A program made the position numbers and the translations under genes. DNA of 49,401 nucleotides from Paraglaciecola sp. GTDB taxonomy: Bacteria; Pseudomonadota; Gammaproteobacteria; Enterobacterales; Alteromonadaceae. Shown piece after piece: positions 1 to 8,674 of this stretch. The notes under the pieces were generated by a model, which was not told the origin of the DNA, ran no database searches, and was given only the letters and a program-made list of their open reading frames with translations. Within the stretch, counting starts at the first letter, position 1, and each line of letters opens with the position of its first letter. The stretch lies in the NCBI RefSeq assembly GCF_030730205.1, contig NZ_JANQVQ010000048.1, positions 1 to 49,401 on the forward strand, written 5' to 3'.

Positions 1-249
1 GATCCTATATTTACTGAGTGTTTAATTGATCTAAAACAAAAAATATTTGTTAAAAGAATCAGCCGTAAGCGACCGAGTTTTAAAATAGCTCCAACACGCC
101 CTAGTGTTCTCTTCTTGGCTATCAAGCTCAATCAATTGGTTCTGGACTTACTTTCTCATCGTTTATTCATTGGCATTGCCAATTGTCTCAACGAAATAAC
201 TTTGAGTCCAAAAGTAACGTTTGTGTATTTCTGGGGGCTTCGGCTTGGA
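1..249 (+). other. Partial open frame at the left edge, unrecognised
   Basis: One forward frame stays open from the first base of the window to a TAA at 247-249 (82 codons), with no ATG and an unseen beginning. The translation is basic and hydrophobic and I do not recognise it. The opposite strand of 130-300 also has a broken, Arg/Lys-rich frame. Such patches often mark decayed mobile or duplicated sequence, but neither strand gives a transposase motif. The stretch 250-412 holds no gene that I can support. Whether this is the end of a real gene or a remnant cannot be decided from inside the window. Confidence 0.2.
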
Positions 250-412
250 CGATAACGCTTTAGCTCTAAAAGCGAGCGCAGGATCTTATGACCACTGAGT
301 TTGTGATTATCATCCCACAAGATATTTCATCCGTAAGATAGTAAAAAGGTAGTGATGATGCGGCTTGAATACAAGCATTGTGACCTACAAGGCCGCACAG
401 CCTACTGTAGCC

Positions 413-1657
413 TTACATTTGTAGGGCCAATTCCACGGTTTCTTTACTTGGATAACCATCAGCAATTAAGTTTTTAGCACTTTGGAAAGCGCGAACGCCT
501 GTTCGTGTCGCTGGCCCCAAAATGCCGTCAGGCTTGCCAACATCAAAGCCCAGCTCATTAAGCTTTTGTTGAAACTGCTGCATCTGCGCCAAGGTATATT
601 TTGGTAGGTCAGGCAACGGTTTTGACAAACCAGCACCACCAGCAATTTGATCAGCAAGTTGACCCACTGCAATACCGTAATATTCAGAATTATTCCAACG
701 TAAGATGACCTTAAAGTTTTGGTAAGCTAAAAAGGCAGGGCCTTCATGTCCCGCAGGGATTAACAAGGCTGCGGCAAGGTCACTGTTTTCAAGTTGTTTA
801 TTCGCCGTTGTGCTTAAGCCTTGCTCACGCCAAAATGATAATGGTTGAGGCTTGCTTTTACCCGCTAGCTGATAGTCAAAGTTGGCTGGCAGTTGTACTT
901 CCCTACCCCAGCGGTACCCAGCTTGCCAACCTAACGCTTTTAAAAAGTTAGCGGCAGATGCGAGAGCATCTAACTCACTGCTCCATAAATCCATTTTACC
1001 GTCACCGTCACCGTCACGGGCATAGGTGAGGTATGCGGTGGGCATAAACTGCGTGTGCCCCATTGCCCCCGCCCACGAGCCAACCATGTCAATGACATTT
1101 AGCTGTTCTCGTTCTAACAAGCGTAAGGCTTGTAATAACTCCGCTGAAAAATACTGACTTCGACGTTCATCACAGGCTAAGGTGGCTAATGAATCGATGA
1201 TTGGCATTTTGCCTTTGTAATTGCCAAAATTGGTTTCTAAGCCCCAAAAAGCGACTAAATAATGACCTGGAACACCATATTCTTTACTTAGCTTGGCTAA
1301 AAAATCTCGGTGTTTAGCCAGCATTTCTCGCCCTTTGTTAATGCGCCAGTCATTAACACGAGCAGAATAATAGCCAGGAAAGGTTTGCACAAATTCAGGT
1401 TGATTGCGGTCATATTCCAAAATTTTCGCCAGATGGCGCGCTTGCCCCAAAACCTGCTCTACGGTATTGGCTGAAATGCCTGACTTTAGAGCCCGTTGCT
1501 GCAAACCCACCACACATTGTGCAAAGCTTTGCGGTTCAACTGGTGTTTCAGGTTGATTGCTGCTTACGGGCTCTTGCGCCAATAAGGGCGTGGCAATAAA
1601 GCACAACAAAAAGGTACTGTACGGAATAATACGGTGAAGCGAAGGAAACAATGGCAT
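413..1657 (-). CDS. Lytic murein transglycosylase, MltB family, with C-terminal peptidoglycan-binding domain
   Basis: This periplasmic enzyme cleaves the MurNAc-GlcNAc bond of peptidoglycan and forms 1,6-anhydro ends. I place the start at the ATG at 1657, which is preceded by a TAAGG element and opens a good signal peptide ending near TPLLAQ. The frame runs 31 codons further upstream, but that part looks like non-coding extension. The catalytic Glu lies in the motif GLETNFG (about residue 141 from this start), followed by the family's GAMGHTQFMP and GDGDGKMDLW segments. The last 65 or so residues form a PG_binding_1 domain (GFDVGKPDGILGPATRTGV). The length of about 414 residues fits MltB-like proteins with this extra domain. 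There is no lipobox Cys, so it is probably soluble rather than a lipoprotein. Confidence 0.9.
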   Translation of the reverse strand: MPLFPSLHRIIPYSTFLLCFIATPLLAQEPVSSNQPETPVEPQSFAQCVVGLQQRALKSGISANTVEQVLGQARHLAKILEYDRNQPEFVQTFPGYYSARVNDWRINKGREMLAKHRDFLAKLSKEYGVPGHYLVAFWGLETNFGNYKGKMPIIDSLATLACDERRSQYFSAELLQALRLLEREQLNVIDMVGSWAGAMGHTQFMPTAYLTYARDGDGDGKMDLWSSELDALASAANFLKALGWQAGYRWGREVQLPANFDYQLAGKSKPQPLSFWREQGLSTTANKQLENSDLAAALLIPAGHEGPAFLAYQNFKVILRWNNSEYYGIAVGQLADQIAGGAGLSKPLPDLPKYTLAQMQQFQQKLNELGFDVGKPDGILGPATRTGVRAFQSAKNLIADGYPSKETVELALQM

Positions 1658-1780
1658 AAGCACCTTACTCAAAAAATAATAAAAACATGCTAACGAAAGC
1701 GATGAAAATAAGCAGCAGGATAATTGAAATAAAGTGTTACCCGCCTGCACCGCTGCAAACAGCGGATTTAGGTAGTCAGG

Positions 1781-2482
1781 CTAAAAGGTCAATTTACCCC
1801 GTTTTTGTCCGTACCTGACTAAACGATAACTCATTAGCGCCCATATACTTCCTGCACACCAACCTGCTAGTACATCACTTGGCCAATGGACGCCAAGATA
1901 CACACGACTTAAGCCAATTGAAGCAACCACCAACAGCGCACTGGCCATGATGAGTAACTTTAGGCTTCGCCTAAACTGACTACGAGCATAAATCGCCGCA
2001 AGAGTAATATACACCAAGGCCGACATCATAGAATGTCCACTGGGGAAACTACTGGTGTACACATAACTACCATGAGGAACTAAGTCTGGTCGAGGCCGAG
2101 AAAAACCATATTTTAACAGGCTGCTACATATCATGCCCGACACAATCATCACAGCGACCAAAAACGCCATGTGTCGATGTTTTTGCAAATACAGGTACAT
2201 GACGGTAAATAAAGTAATGAAACTCAGAATACCGGTACCTCCAAGCGCGGTGATGTCGCGCATTAACTCTTCAAACCAATAGGGTCCAAGTGGATCAGAT
2301 AAATCAGCAGGGTTGCGCATCGCTAATATAATATTGCGATCAAATGCCATGGTATCGCCAGCTAAGACACGCAAGGCCAGCTCAATAAAAAGTATGGCTA
2401 ATACGGCACCTAAGCCTAACCACATCAAGCTTGTTGGTTTCGCTAGAGCAGAGGAGAAAAAATTCGAGTTTGTTACTTTCAC
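1781..2482 (-). CDS. PAP2-family membrane phosphatase
   Basis: This is a multi-pass inner-membrane lipid phosphatase of the type-2 phosphatidic acid phosphatase family. The three signature motifs are complete: KxxxxxxRP at K124-P132, PSGH at 147-150, and SRxxxxxHxxxD with R193, H199 and D203. Hydrophobic segments flank them. Likely substrates are undecaprenyl pyrophosphate, phosphatidylglycerophosphate or other lipid phosphates, and the sequence alone does not decide between them. The start is a GTG at 2482 behind an AAGGA ribosome site. The gene ends 30 bases from the transglycosylase frame and follows the deformylase gene by only 20 bases, so these genes may be co-transcribed. Confidence 0.9.
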   Translation of the reverse strand: MKVTNSNFFSSALAKPTSLMWLGLGAVLAILFIELALRVLAGDTMAFDRNIILAMRNPADLSDPLGPYWFEELMRDITALGGTGILSFITLFTVMYLYLQKHRHMAFLVAVMIVSGMICSSLLKYGFSRPRPDLVPHGSYVYTSSFPSGHSMMSALVYITLAAIYARSQFRRSLKLLIMASALLVVASIGLSRVYLGVHWPSDVLAGWCAGSIWALMSYRLVRYGQKRGKLTF

Positions 2483-2502
2483 GCTGTTCCTTAGACTTTA
2501 TG

Positions 2503-3033
2503 TTACAGAGCGCCTTGCTCCAAGGCATGTAACCATACCTCATTCGCCATAATGTGGGCATTAGATTGAATATGGTCTAACCAGGTGAGACCAATTAAGT
2601 GATCATATTCATGTAAAAACACTCTAGCAACAAAGCCTTCAAAACGCGCCTTGTGCTCACCACCATCGATGGTTTGATAAACAATTTCAACCCAGTCTGG
2701 CCGCTCAATTTTGCCTCGTAGCGCAGGGACAGACAAGCATCCCTCCCACTCCCATACTTTGTTCTCACTTTGCTTTAATATAATGGGATTGATTAATAGA
2801 ACGGGATCCATTTGTGGTGCATTGGGATAACGCACATTAGGCCGTGAGGCAATAATCATGATTGCTCTTGGGTCAAACACTTGTGGGGCAGCAATACCAA
2901 TGCCATTGGCCTCTAACATGCTATTGAGCATGGCATCAGCAAACAGTTTGAGCTCTGCCCCGCCAAGCTCATCTGTTGTCACCTTACGAGCCGGGGTGCG
3001 AAGAATGGCTTCACCGATTTGGGCTATTTTCAT
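2503..3033 (-). CDS. def: Peptide deformylase (second, non-fmt-linked type)
   Basis: The product removes the N-formyl group from nascent proteins using a bound metal ion. All three family motifs are present: GIGIAAPQ (44-51), EGCLSVP (97-103, Cys99 being a metal ligand) and HEYDH (141-145, two His ligands and the catalytic Glu). The length of 176 residues is normal. The gene is not beside fmt, which accompanies the main def in most gammaproteobacteria, so it is probably an additional deformylase. It sits between a PAP2 phosphatase and an ABC exporter, and neither neighbour suggests a special substrate. The symbol names the family, not the orthologue. Confidence 0.9.
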   Translation of the reverse strand: MKIAQIGEAILRTPARKVTTDELGGAELKLFADAMLNSMLEANGIGIAAPQVFDPRAIMIIASRPNVRYPNAPQMDPVLLINPIILKQSENKVWEWEGCLSVPALRGKIERPDWVEIVYQTIDGGEHKARFEGFVARVFLHEYDHLIGLTWLDHIQSNAHIMANEVWLHALEQGAL

Positions 3034-3092
3034 GAATTATCTCTTCTTAAAACAAAACGCAGTCTTCGGTTGACTTGCCAGTAACTAAAATA

Positions 3093-4841
3093 TTAACTAA
3101 TCAATTGCAGCTCTGCTAGTTCACGGTATAAAGGATTCGCTACCATGAGTTCTTGATGGGTGCCCGAAGCGATTATCCGTCCCTTTTCCATCACAATAAT
3201 GCGGTCGGCATTAATAACCGTAGAAAGTCGATGAGCAATAATAATGGTGGTTTTATCTTTCATTAGTTCATCAAGAGCCTGTTTCACCTTAACCTCATTA
3301 CCCGCATCAAGTGCACTAGTGGCCTCGTCTAGTAGCAGCACAGGTCGGTCAGCCAAAATCGCTCGTGCAATGGCTATTCGTTGTTTTTGACCACCAGATA
3401 AGCGCACACCTCGTTCACCCAACTGCGTGTCATAGGCTTCACTGAATTCACAAACAAATTCATCGGCCCGAGCCGCTTTAGCGGCAGCAATAACCGCCTC
3501 ATAACTCGCCGATGGTCGTCCATAAGCAATGTTGTCAAATACACTACACGCGAAAATAACCGATTCTTGTGACACCAAAGCAAATTGTTGCCTGAGCTGC
3601 TGAATGTTAAGCTGAGCAATGGGCTGACCATCGAGGATGATATCGCCTTCTTGCACATCATAAAAACGTAACAGTAATTGAAACAAGGTTGACTTACCTG
3701 CACCACTTGGCCCAACTAAGGCGATACGCTCGCCGGATTTGATATGCAGAGTAATATCCTTTAAAACCGGCACATGATCAGCCACAGGATAATAAAATGA
3801 GATGTGGTTGAGGCTAAGTTCGCCCTTCACTTTTTGTGGAAGAAGCACAGGTTTATCTTGAGTTTGTACCGTACTTTTCGTGTGCAACAGTTCCATCAAA
3901 CGTTCACTGGCTCCGGCGGCCTTCTGAATTTCACCTATCACTTCGCTAATGGTCGCGACACTGCCACCCGCCATCACGGCATAAAACATAAAGGCGGTTA
4001 ACTCACCTGCGGTTAGCTCGCTATTTAAGACTAATTGAGCACCTAACCAAGCCACGAGGGTGATAGCAAACAAACTGATGCCCATAATAGTCGCGATCAT
4101 CAGCGCTCTAAATTGAATGCGTTTTCTGGCAGCGTCCATTACGCCATCTATACGACTAAAAAAGCGTTGTTTATCGATGGATTCATGGGTGTAAGCTTGA
4201 ACGGTTTGAATTTCGTGCAAACTTTCATCGATATAGGCACCCACATCGGCCACTCGGTCTTGACTGTTACGCGCGTAAATCCGCACTTTAGCGCCAAAAA
4301 TTCGAATCGGTAGCAGCACTATAGGCACCGCAATCAAGACATAAAGGGTTAACATGGGACTGGTTAACATCATCAAAATGAGCGAACCAATAAAGGTAAC
4401 GGTTGCCCTTAAGGCCATTGATAGTCCCATTCCAACCACTGATTGCAGAACCGTGGTATCAGAGGTAAAGCGCGAGATAACTTCGCCGGTGCGAGTTTCA
4501 GCAAAAAAAGCAGGTGACAATGTTAATAGGTGTGAATACACATTTTGCCGAATATCAGCGCTAACACGCTCACCCAACCAAATCATGTAATAAAATCTAA
4601 AATAGGTAGCCACGCTGCCAATTAAACCGATCCCTAACACCAATAGAACCAGTTCGTTTAAACGTTGTGCATTGTTGGCGACAAAACCTTGGTCGACCAC
4701 GTACTTTACACCCTGCCCCAACACTAACCACGACATTGCCCCAACAATTAGCGCTAACATGGCCCAGGCCACCTGTAATTTATAGGGTTTTAATTGGCCA
4801 AAAAGCCACGCCATCAATGTTTTAGTTGTATGTTTTTTCAC
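3093..4841 (-). CDS. MsbA-like ABC exporter, fused permease and ATPase
   Basis: This is a half-size ABC exporter of 582 residues: an N-terminal type-1 transmembrane domain with about six helices (residues 20-310) and a C-terminal nucleotide-binding domain. Walker A is GPSGAGKS (377-384), the signature LSGGQKQR starts at 481, and Walker B ends in LLLDEATSA with D505 and E506. It would work as a homodimer in the inner membrane. The family (MsbA-related) exports lipids or hydrophobic compounds. True MsbA is usually next to lpxK, which is absent here, so the cargo is unknown. The start is a GTG at 4841 with only a weak ribosome site, and a slightly different start cannot be excluded. Confidence 0.9.
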   Translation of the reverse strand: MKKHTTKTLMAWLFGQLKPYKLQVAWAMLALIVGAMSWLVLGQGVKYVVDQGFVANNAQRLNELVLLVLGIGLIGSVATYFRFYYMIWLGERVSADIRQNVYSHLLTLSPAFFAETRTGEVISRFTSDTTVLQSVVGMGLSMALRATVTFIGSLILMMLTSPMLTLYVLIAVPIVLLPIRIFGAKVRIYARNSQDRVADVGAYIDESLHEIQTVQAYTHESIDKQRFFSRIDGVMDAARKRIQFRALMIATIMGISLFAITLVAWLGAQLVLNSELTAGELTAFMFYAVMAGGSVATISEVIGEIQKAAGASERLMELLHTKSTVQTQDKPVLLPQKVKGELSLNHISFYYPVADHVPVLKDITLHIKSGERIALVGPSGAGKSTLFQLLLRFYDVQEGDIILDGQPIAQLNIQQLRQQFALVSQESVIFACSVFDNIAYGRPSASYEAVIAAAKAARADEFVCEFSEAYDTQLGERGVRLSGGQKQRIAIARAILADRPVLLLDEATSALDAGNEVKVKQALDELMKDKTTIIIAHRLSTVINADRIIVMEKGRIIASGTHQELMVANPLYRELAELQLIS

Positions 4842-5046
4842 AGAAATTATGTTACCAAAATTGAATTAAACCTAGTCTACCGAGTTTAACGACGCTTGAA
4901 GTTAAATAGATGCCAGATACCGTGATTTAAATGCTTCAAGTTGTTTCAATGGCAGCAATGTTATCCTTAAATGCAAAGTAAGTTTTGGAAATTATTGTCG
5001 ATTTAATTATGATGGCGCTATTGCTCAGCAGTAAATATGGACTTCT

Positions 5047-5775
5047 ATGCACCTAAACCGACATCAACGCGTTTGTTTATTTTTGTACCTTATTCTGCTT
5101 ATGTTCACACTCACCAGCAGAGCACAAACAGCCCCGCTAAAAATTGTCACCGAGTTTTCTCCTCCTCATCAAATTATCGAGAATGAGCAGGTCAGCGGCC
5201 TTGCGACCCAAAAAGTACAGGCGATACTACAACAAGCCAATGTTAAGGCTCCCATTGATATTTACCCTTGGGCACGTGCCTACCGTAAAGCCAGTAATGA
5301 GCCTAACACCCTGATTTATTCTATGGCAAAAACCGAGGAACGCGCCCCATTATTTTATTGGTTAGCTCCCGTTGCCCAGTACAAATTTGGCTGGGTCAGT
5401 TTGCAAGATAGAAAAGATATTGTGTTAAATGAGCTTGCAGAGGCTAAACAATATCGTATTGTGGTGCAACGAGACGACATTTCGCATTTATGGCTAATAA
5501 AACAAGGCTTTATTGAAGATAAACACTTTATCACTTGCGCAGATATTGGTTGTTCATGGCAATTGTTAATCAATAAAAATGTAGATTTGATTATCGAATC
5601 AGTGGATTTGATAGACGATATGCTACAGCGCTTGAATCATCCCTTAGACAGTGTCCAGTTCATTAGTTATATTCCAGAACTTGAAATTACCGCTTATCTA
5701 GCAGCAAATAGGAATATCGACCCTAGCTTATTAAGTAGATTGCAAGTGGCTATATCAACCCTTAATCAGGAGTAG
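5047..5775 (+). CDS. Periplasmic solute-binding protein, family 3 type
   Basis: The 242-residue product has a cleavable signal peptide (a hydrophobic stretch ending near TSRAQTAP) followed by the fold of the small amino-acid-type binding proteins. The segment beginning APLKIVTEFSPPHQI and the later tail with VAISTLNQE are typical of the orphan SBP_bac_3 proteins common in Alteromonas and Vibrio. No permease or ATPase gene is adjacent, so it may serve a distant ABC transporter or act as a sensor subunit. The ligand cannot be read from the sequence. Its last 10 bases overlap the end of the convergent gene. Confidence 0.75.
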   Translation: MHLNRHQRVCLFLYLILLMFTLTSRAQTAPLKIVTEFSPPHQIIENEQVSGLATQKVQAILQQANVKAPIDIYPWARAYRKASNEPNTLIYSMAKTEERAPLFYWLAPVAQYKFGWVSLQDRKDIVLNELAEAKQYRIVVQRDDISHLWLIKQGFIEDKHFITCADIGCSWQLLINKNVDLIIESVDLIDDMLQRLNHPLDSVQFISYIPELEITAYLAANRNIDPSLLSRLQVAISTLNQE

Positions 5776-6176
5776 AGATTGAGTGATCTAAGCCAATCTT
5801 TTGCCGCTTGGCTTTGGGTAAAATATTGATGCTGAATACTTTTAGTGGGCTCTTGTATTTTTTCAATTAAGTGTCGGTGCAAAGCTAAGCTACTAACGAT
5901 GGCGCTAAAGCGCTGATTGTGTGCATAAGACCATGCGTTTAAATCTTGCCCCACCCTTAAAATTTCGCCCGTGCCTAATTCCCAGTCTGTTAAATTGAGC
6001 AAACACGCCCAAGGTTCTGCAGTCAAGCACTGAGCTTGGCGTAAATATTGTTCTTTGAAAAGCTCAGAGGTTTTTTCATTCCATGCACCAAAGGCACAGA
6101 CTTCAATCGTTTTGTCTTTAATTTCAATAGTAAAACTACCGTGCTCTTGAAATGAATATTGGTCGTTTGTTCTCAT
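5766..6176 (-). CDS. Conserved hypothetical protein, STAS-like
   Basis: This small soluble protein of about 136 residues is counted from the ATG at 6176. A GTG 39 bases upstream is an alternative start, and neither has a strong ribosome site. The pattern GSFTIEIKDKTIEVCAFGAWN followed by a run ending in LLNLTDWELGTG resembles the alternating strand and helix layout of SpoIIAA/STAS-type proteins found in marine gammaproteobacteria. This assignment rests on pattern only. The gene converges on the solute-binding protein gene and overlaps its stop codon region. No function is assigned. Confidence 0.6.
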   Translation of the reverse strand: MRTNDQYSFQEHGSFTIEIKDKTIEVCAFGAWNEKTSELFKEQYLRQAQCLTAEPWACLLNLTDWELGTGEILRVGQDLNAWSYAHNQRFSAIVSSLALHRHLIEKIQEPTKSIQHQYFTQSQAAKDWLRSLNLYS

Positions 6177-6262
6177 CTTGGCTACTGCGATATTGAAGGG
6201 GGACAAGGCTAACACAGCTATTTGCCCAAAAAAATACGCAAATTGTTACGATATTTGTACGT

Positions 6263-6658
6263 TTATTTGCATCGTAACCACACCCACATACCTACCAATG
6301 CAGTGATGGATGTAACGGTACAACCCCATGCCCAATCTTGTAAGGTGATGGCAAGAGGCCAGCTCTCAATCAGCGTGTAATTAGTCAGGTTATAAGCACC
6401 ATAAGCGCTTAGTCCTAGCACAAAGCCTTTACTGAGGCCTTGAATAAGTTTGTCAGAAGACACAATGGCCAAATAAACAATACTGGCAGAATAAAGTACA
6501 TAAAAAACGACCCACGGCCACACTGGCATTTCTTGGCGCATTAAAAAACCAATTTGTTGCTGATAGGTATCTTTAGCAAGCCAGCCCAACCATAAACCAT
6601 CGAGCATCAGTAACGCCAACAAAACGCTTAAGTATGTTAGGCAGATTTTCTTTAACAT
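6263..6658 (-). CDS. DUF2177 family inner-membrane protein
   Basis: This is a small protein with about four membrane segments. The start at the ATG at 6658 is chosen because GGAG lies eight bases upstream; the frame is open for 32 more codons, which look non-coding. The family pattern is clear: LDGLWLGWLAKDTYQQQIG near the N-terminus, a central glycine-rich helix (KGFVLGLSAYGAYNLTNYT) and a final tryptophan-rich part with LQDWAWG. The function of DUF2177 is unknown. It stands alone between convergent and divergent neighbours and shares its upstream region with the gene at 6873. Confidence 0.8.
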   Translation of the reverse strand: MLKKICLTYLSVLLALLMLDGLWLGWLAKDTYQQQIGFLMRQEMPVWPWVVFYVLYSASIVYLAIVSSDKLIQGLSKGFVLGLSAYGAYNLTNYTLIESWPLAITLQDWAWGCTVTSITALVGMWVWLRCK

Positions 6659-6872
6659 AAGGCGAAGCTCCAAATTGCAAATCACTGGCATACTGCCTTG
6701 CAGCAAACGTGAAAAAAGTAGCATAAAGCATCTTAAGCTATGGATACACCCCAAAAGTCAGCTGAGTCACGAATGGTTTATCAATCCAGAAAAACAGGAT
6801 CGCAGTGCGGTGCTTTTTTCATCATAGCCCTCTATACTTTTATTTTGTGCAAGTAATTATGTTGGAGTTATC

Positions 6873-7700
6873 ATGGACAGACCAACCAATCATATCCACC
6901 TCGTCAAGCGCATAGATAAAATCCTCCGCCTACTGTTTTTTATTGGTGTGCTGATTATTTTATTTTTACTTTTTAACTACCCTAGTTTAATTCTGACATT
7001 TGTTATTTTAGGTATTATTTTGTGTTTAGGATTTTATATCCCCAGACACATCGGGTGGGAAACACGAGAAAAAAGAGCTCTTCGAGCCAAAACGAAAGAA
7101 CTAGAAAAATGGGGCTTTGCCAGTCGAGACAGAGAAGGCCCTTGGATCAATTATATTGATTATCCTTTGGTGTATGAAACCTCGTTGTCCCTAAACAAAT
7201 ATTTTTACAGTGACTGGCTAGTGATCCACAACGGACTCATTATCGTTAACCCAGGACACAATACTCTAGTAAGGGAAACCAAGACGGTAAGTTATCAACT
7301 AGAGGCCCCACGCACTTATGCCTGGGACGGCTGCACGCCTAAACGCTTGTTTTATTGGTTTGCATTAATTGGCACACCTGATTGGTGGCATAAAGAACAT
7401 GCCATTAATATGCTTACACCTCAGGGTATACGAGTTGAAAAAACTGTATTTTGGCAAATCGCCCTGCATGCTAGTTTAATTCATGACGCCTTATACCAGT
7501 ATTTAGATAGCATTCCCCTTGCGAAACAAGAGGTAGATGAACTATTTTACCAGATGTTACTTGCCGCGAAATTACCCAAATCTATTGCTGATTTTTACCT
7601 ATTTGCAGTAACAACATTTGGCGCTAAGGATGTTTTAGCGCACGATCCGAAAGAGAATTCACCCTACAGCTGTGATACATTTAGCAGCCTAATAAAGTAG
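6873..7700 (+). CDS. DUF1353-like protein with an N-terminal membrane hairpin
   Basis: Residues 17-55 form two strongly hydrophobic helices. After them comes a soluble domain of about 210 residues carrying the DUF1353 signature: AWDGCTPKRLF, then SLIHDALYQYL, then VDELFYQMLLAAKLPKSIADFYLFAVTTFG. DUF1353 is best known from small phage proteins without membrane anchors, so this is an anchored variant. The start ATG follows GTTGGAG. The DUF2797 gene follows 20 bases downstream, which suggests co-transcription. The function is unknown; no prophage genes surround it. Confidence 0.7.
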   Translation: MDRPTNHIHLVKRIDKILRLLFFIGVLIILFLLFNYPSLILTFVILGIILCLGFYIPRHIGWETREKRALRAKTKELEKWGFASRDREGPWINYIDYPLVYETSLSLNKYFYSDWLVIHNGLIIVNPGHNTLVRETKTVSYQLEAPRTYAWDGCTPKRLFYWFALIGTPDWWHKEHAINMLTPQGIRVEKTVFWQIALHASLIHDALYQYLDSIPLAKQEVDELFYQMLLAAKLPKSIADFYLFAVTTFGAKDVLAHDPKENSPYSCDTFSSLIK

Positions 7701-7719
7701 TTTTGCCTAGAGAGTAGTA

Positions 7720-8556
7720 ATGCAATTTAATGGGATTATTCACAAAATGCGAGCCTCGGCTCGTTCATCATCACCGGCTCAATATGTTTTGCCTATTGGT
7801 GATTCACATATTGATATGAACCCGCTTATCGGCAAAACAATTTCATTGAACTACTCAGGAATTATTCTTTGTGTGCATTGCGGAACAAAAACTAAAACCA
7901 GTTTTAATCAAGGCTATTGTTATCGCTGCCTGACCAAACTGGCTCAATGTGATAGCTGCATTATTAAGCCAGAGTTGTGTCATTATGACGCAGGCACATG
8001 CCGAGAACCGGCTTGGGGAGAAGCTAATTGTTTACAAGACCATTTTGTTTATTTGGCTAATACTGGCACGGTAAAAGTAGGCATAACACGGCATGTCACT
8101 GACGGGGTCTCAAGTCGCTGGATTGATCAAGGAGCCAGTCAGGCGCAAGCCATTTTGCGGGTTCAAAACCGGTTAATTAGTGGCCTAGTTGAGAGCGCGT
8201 TTAAGCCACATATCGCAGATAAAACCAATTGGCGTACCATGTTAAAAGGTAAGCCTGAAAAAGTCGATTTACAGGCTCTCAAACAACTATTATTAACAAA
8301 AGTAGAACCTGAGTTAGATGAAATTCAACAAGAGTTTGGTTTTCAGGCCATCCAGTTTATTGAGACACCTGAGGTAGCAATTGATTATCCTGTTGAGCAT
8401 TACCCCGAAAAAATAAAATCCATCAATCTCGATAAAGAGATGACCTTTAGTGGAATATTACAGGGTATTAAAGGTCAGTATTGGTTACTCGATAATGACC
8501 GAGTTATTAACATGCGAAAATACAGTGGGTATGAAGTATCTATTACGACGGAATAA
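7720..8556 (+). CDS. DUF2797 domain protein, Cys-rich
   Basis: This 278-residue cytosolic protein matches the DUF2797 pattern. A CVHCGTKT motif is followed by CYRCLTKLAQCDSC and CHYDAGTCREPAWG, suggesting one or two zinc sites. Next comes HFVYLANTGTVKVGITR, a GIY-YIG-like stretch, with SRWIDQGA and later EPELDEIQQEFGF. The GIY-YIG resemblance (YLANTG followed by KVGIT) hints at a nuclease-like fold, but activity is unproven. It lies directly behind the DUF1353-like gene in the same orientation. Its length is normal for the family. Confidence 0.8.
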   Translation: MQFNGIIHKMRASARSSSPAQYVLPIGDSHIDMNPLIGKTISLNYSGIILCVHCGTKTKTSFNQGYCYRCLTKLAQCDSCIIKPELCHYDAGTCREPAWGEANCLQDHFVYLANTGTVKVGITRHVTDGVSSRWIDQGASQAQAILRVQNRLISGLVESAFKPHIADKTNWRTMLKGKPEKVDLQALKQLLLTKVEPELDEIQQEFGFQAIQFIETPEVAIDYPVEHYPEKIKSINLDKEMTFSGILQGIKGQYWLLDNDRVINMRKYSGYEVSITTE

Positions 8557-8674
8557 TTAATCAAGGCAAGCGGATACTGTGCCGATACCCTTAAGTAGTT
8601 TCATTACCAATTAAAAAATCGTCATTCTGACTCCTGTGAGTCTTGGATTATGTTTAAAAATGGAGAAGATATCT

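Noticed and set aside
1013-1022. Short CCGTCA-type tandem repeat in the transglycosylase gene
   Set aside because: It encodes the conserved GDGDGDGK segment of the family and needs no other explanation.
3374-3715. 113-codon frame inside the ABC exporter gene
   Set aside because: Same strand but other phase, covering the ATPase domain of a clear full-length ABC protein; no motif of its own.
6873-7700. A prophage around the DUF1353-like gene
   Set aside because: No integrase, capsid, tail or lysis gene is near and the neighbours are ordinary chromosomal families.
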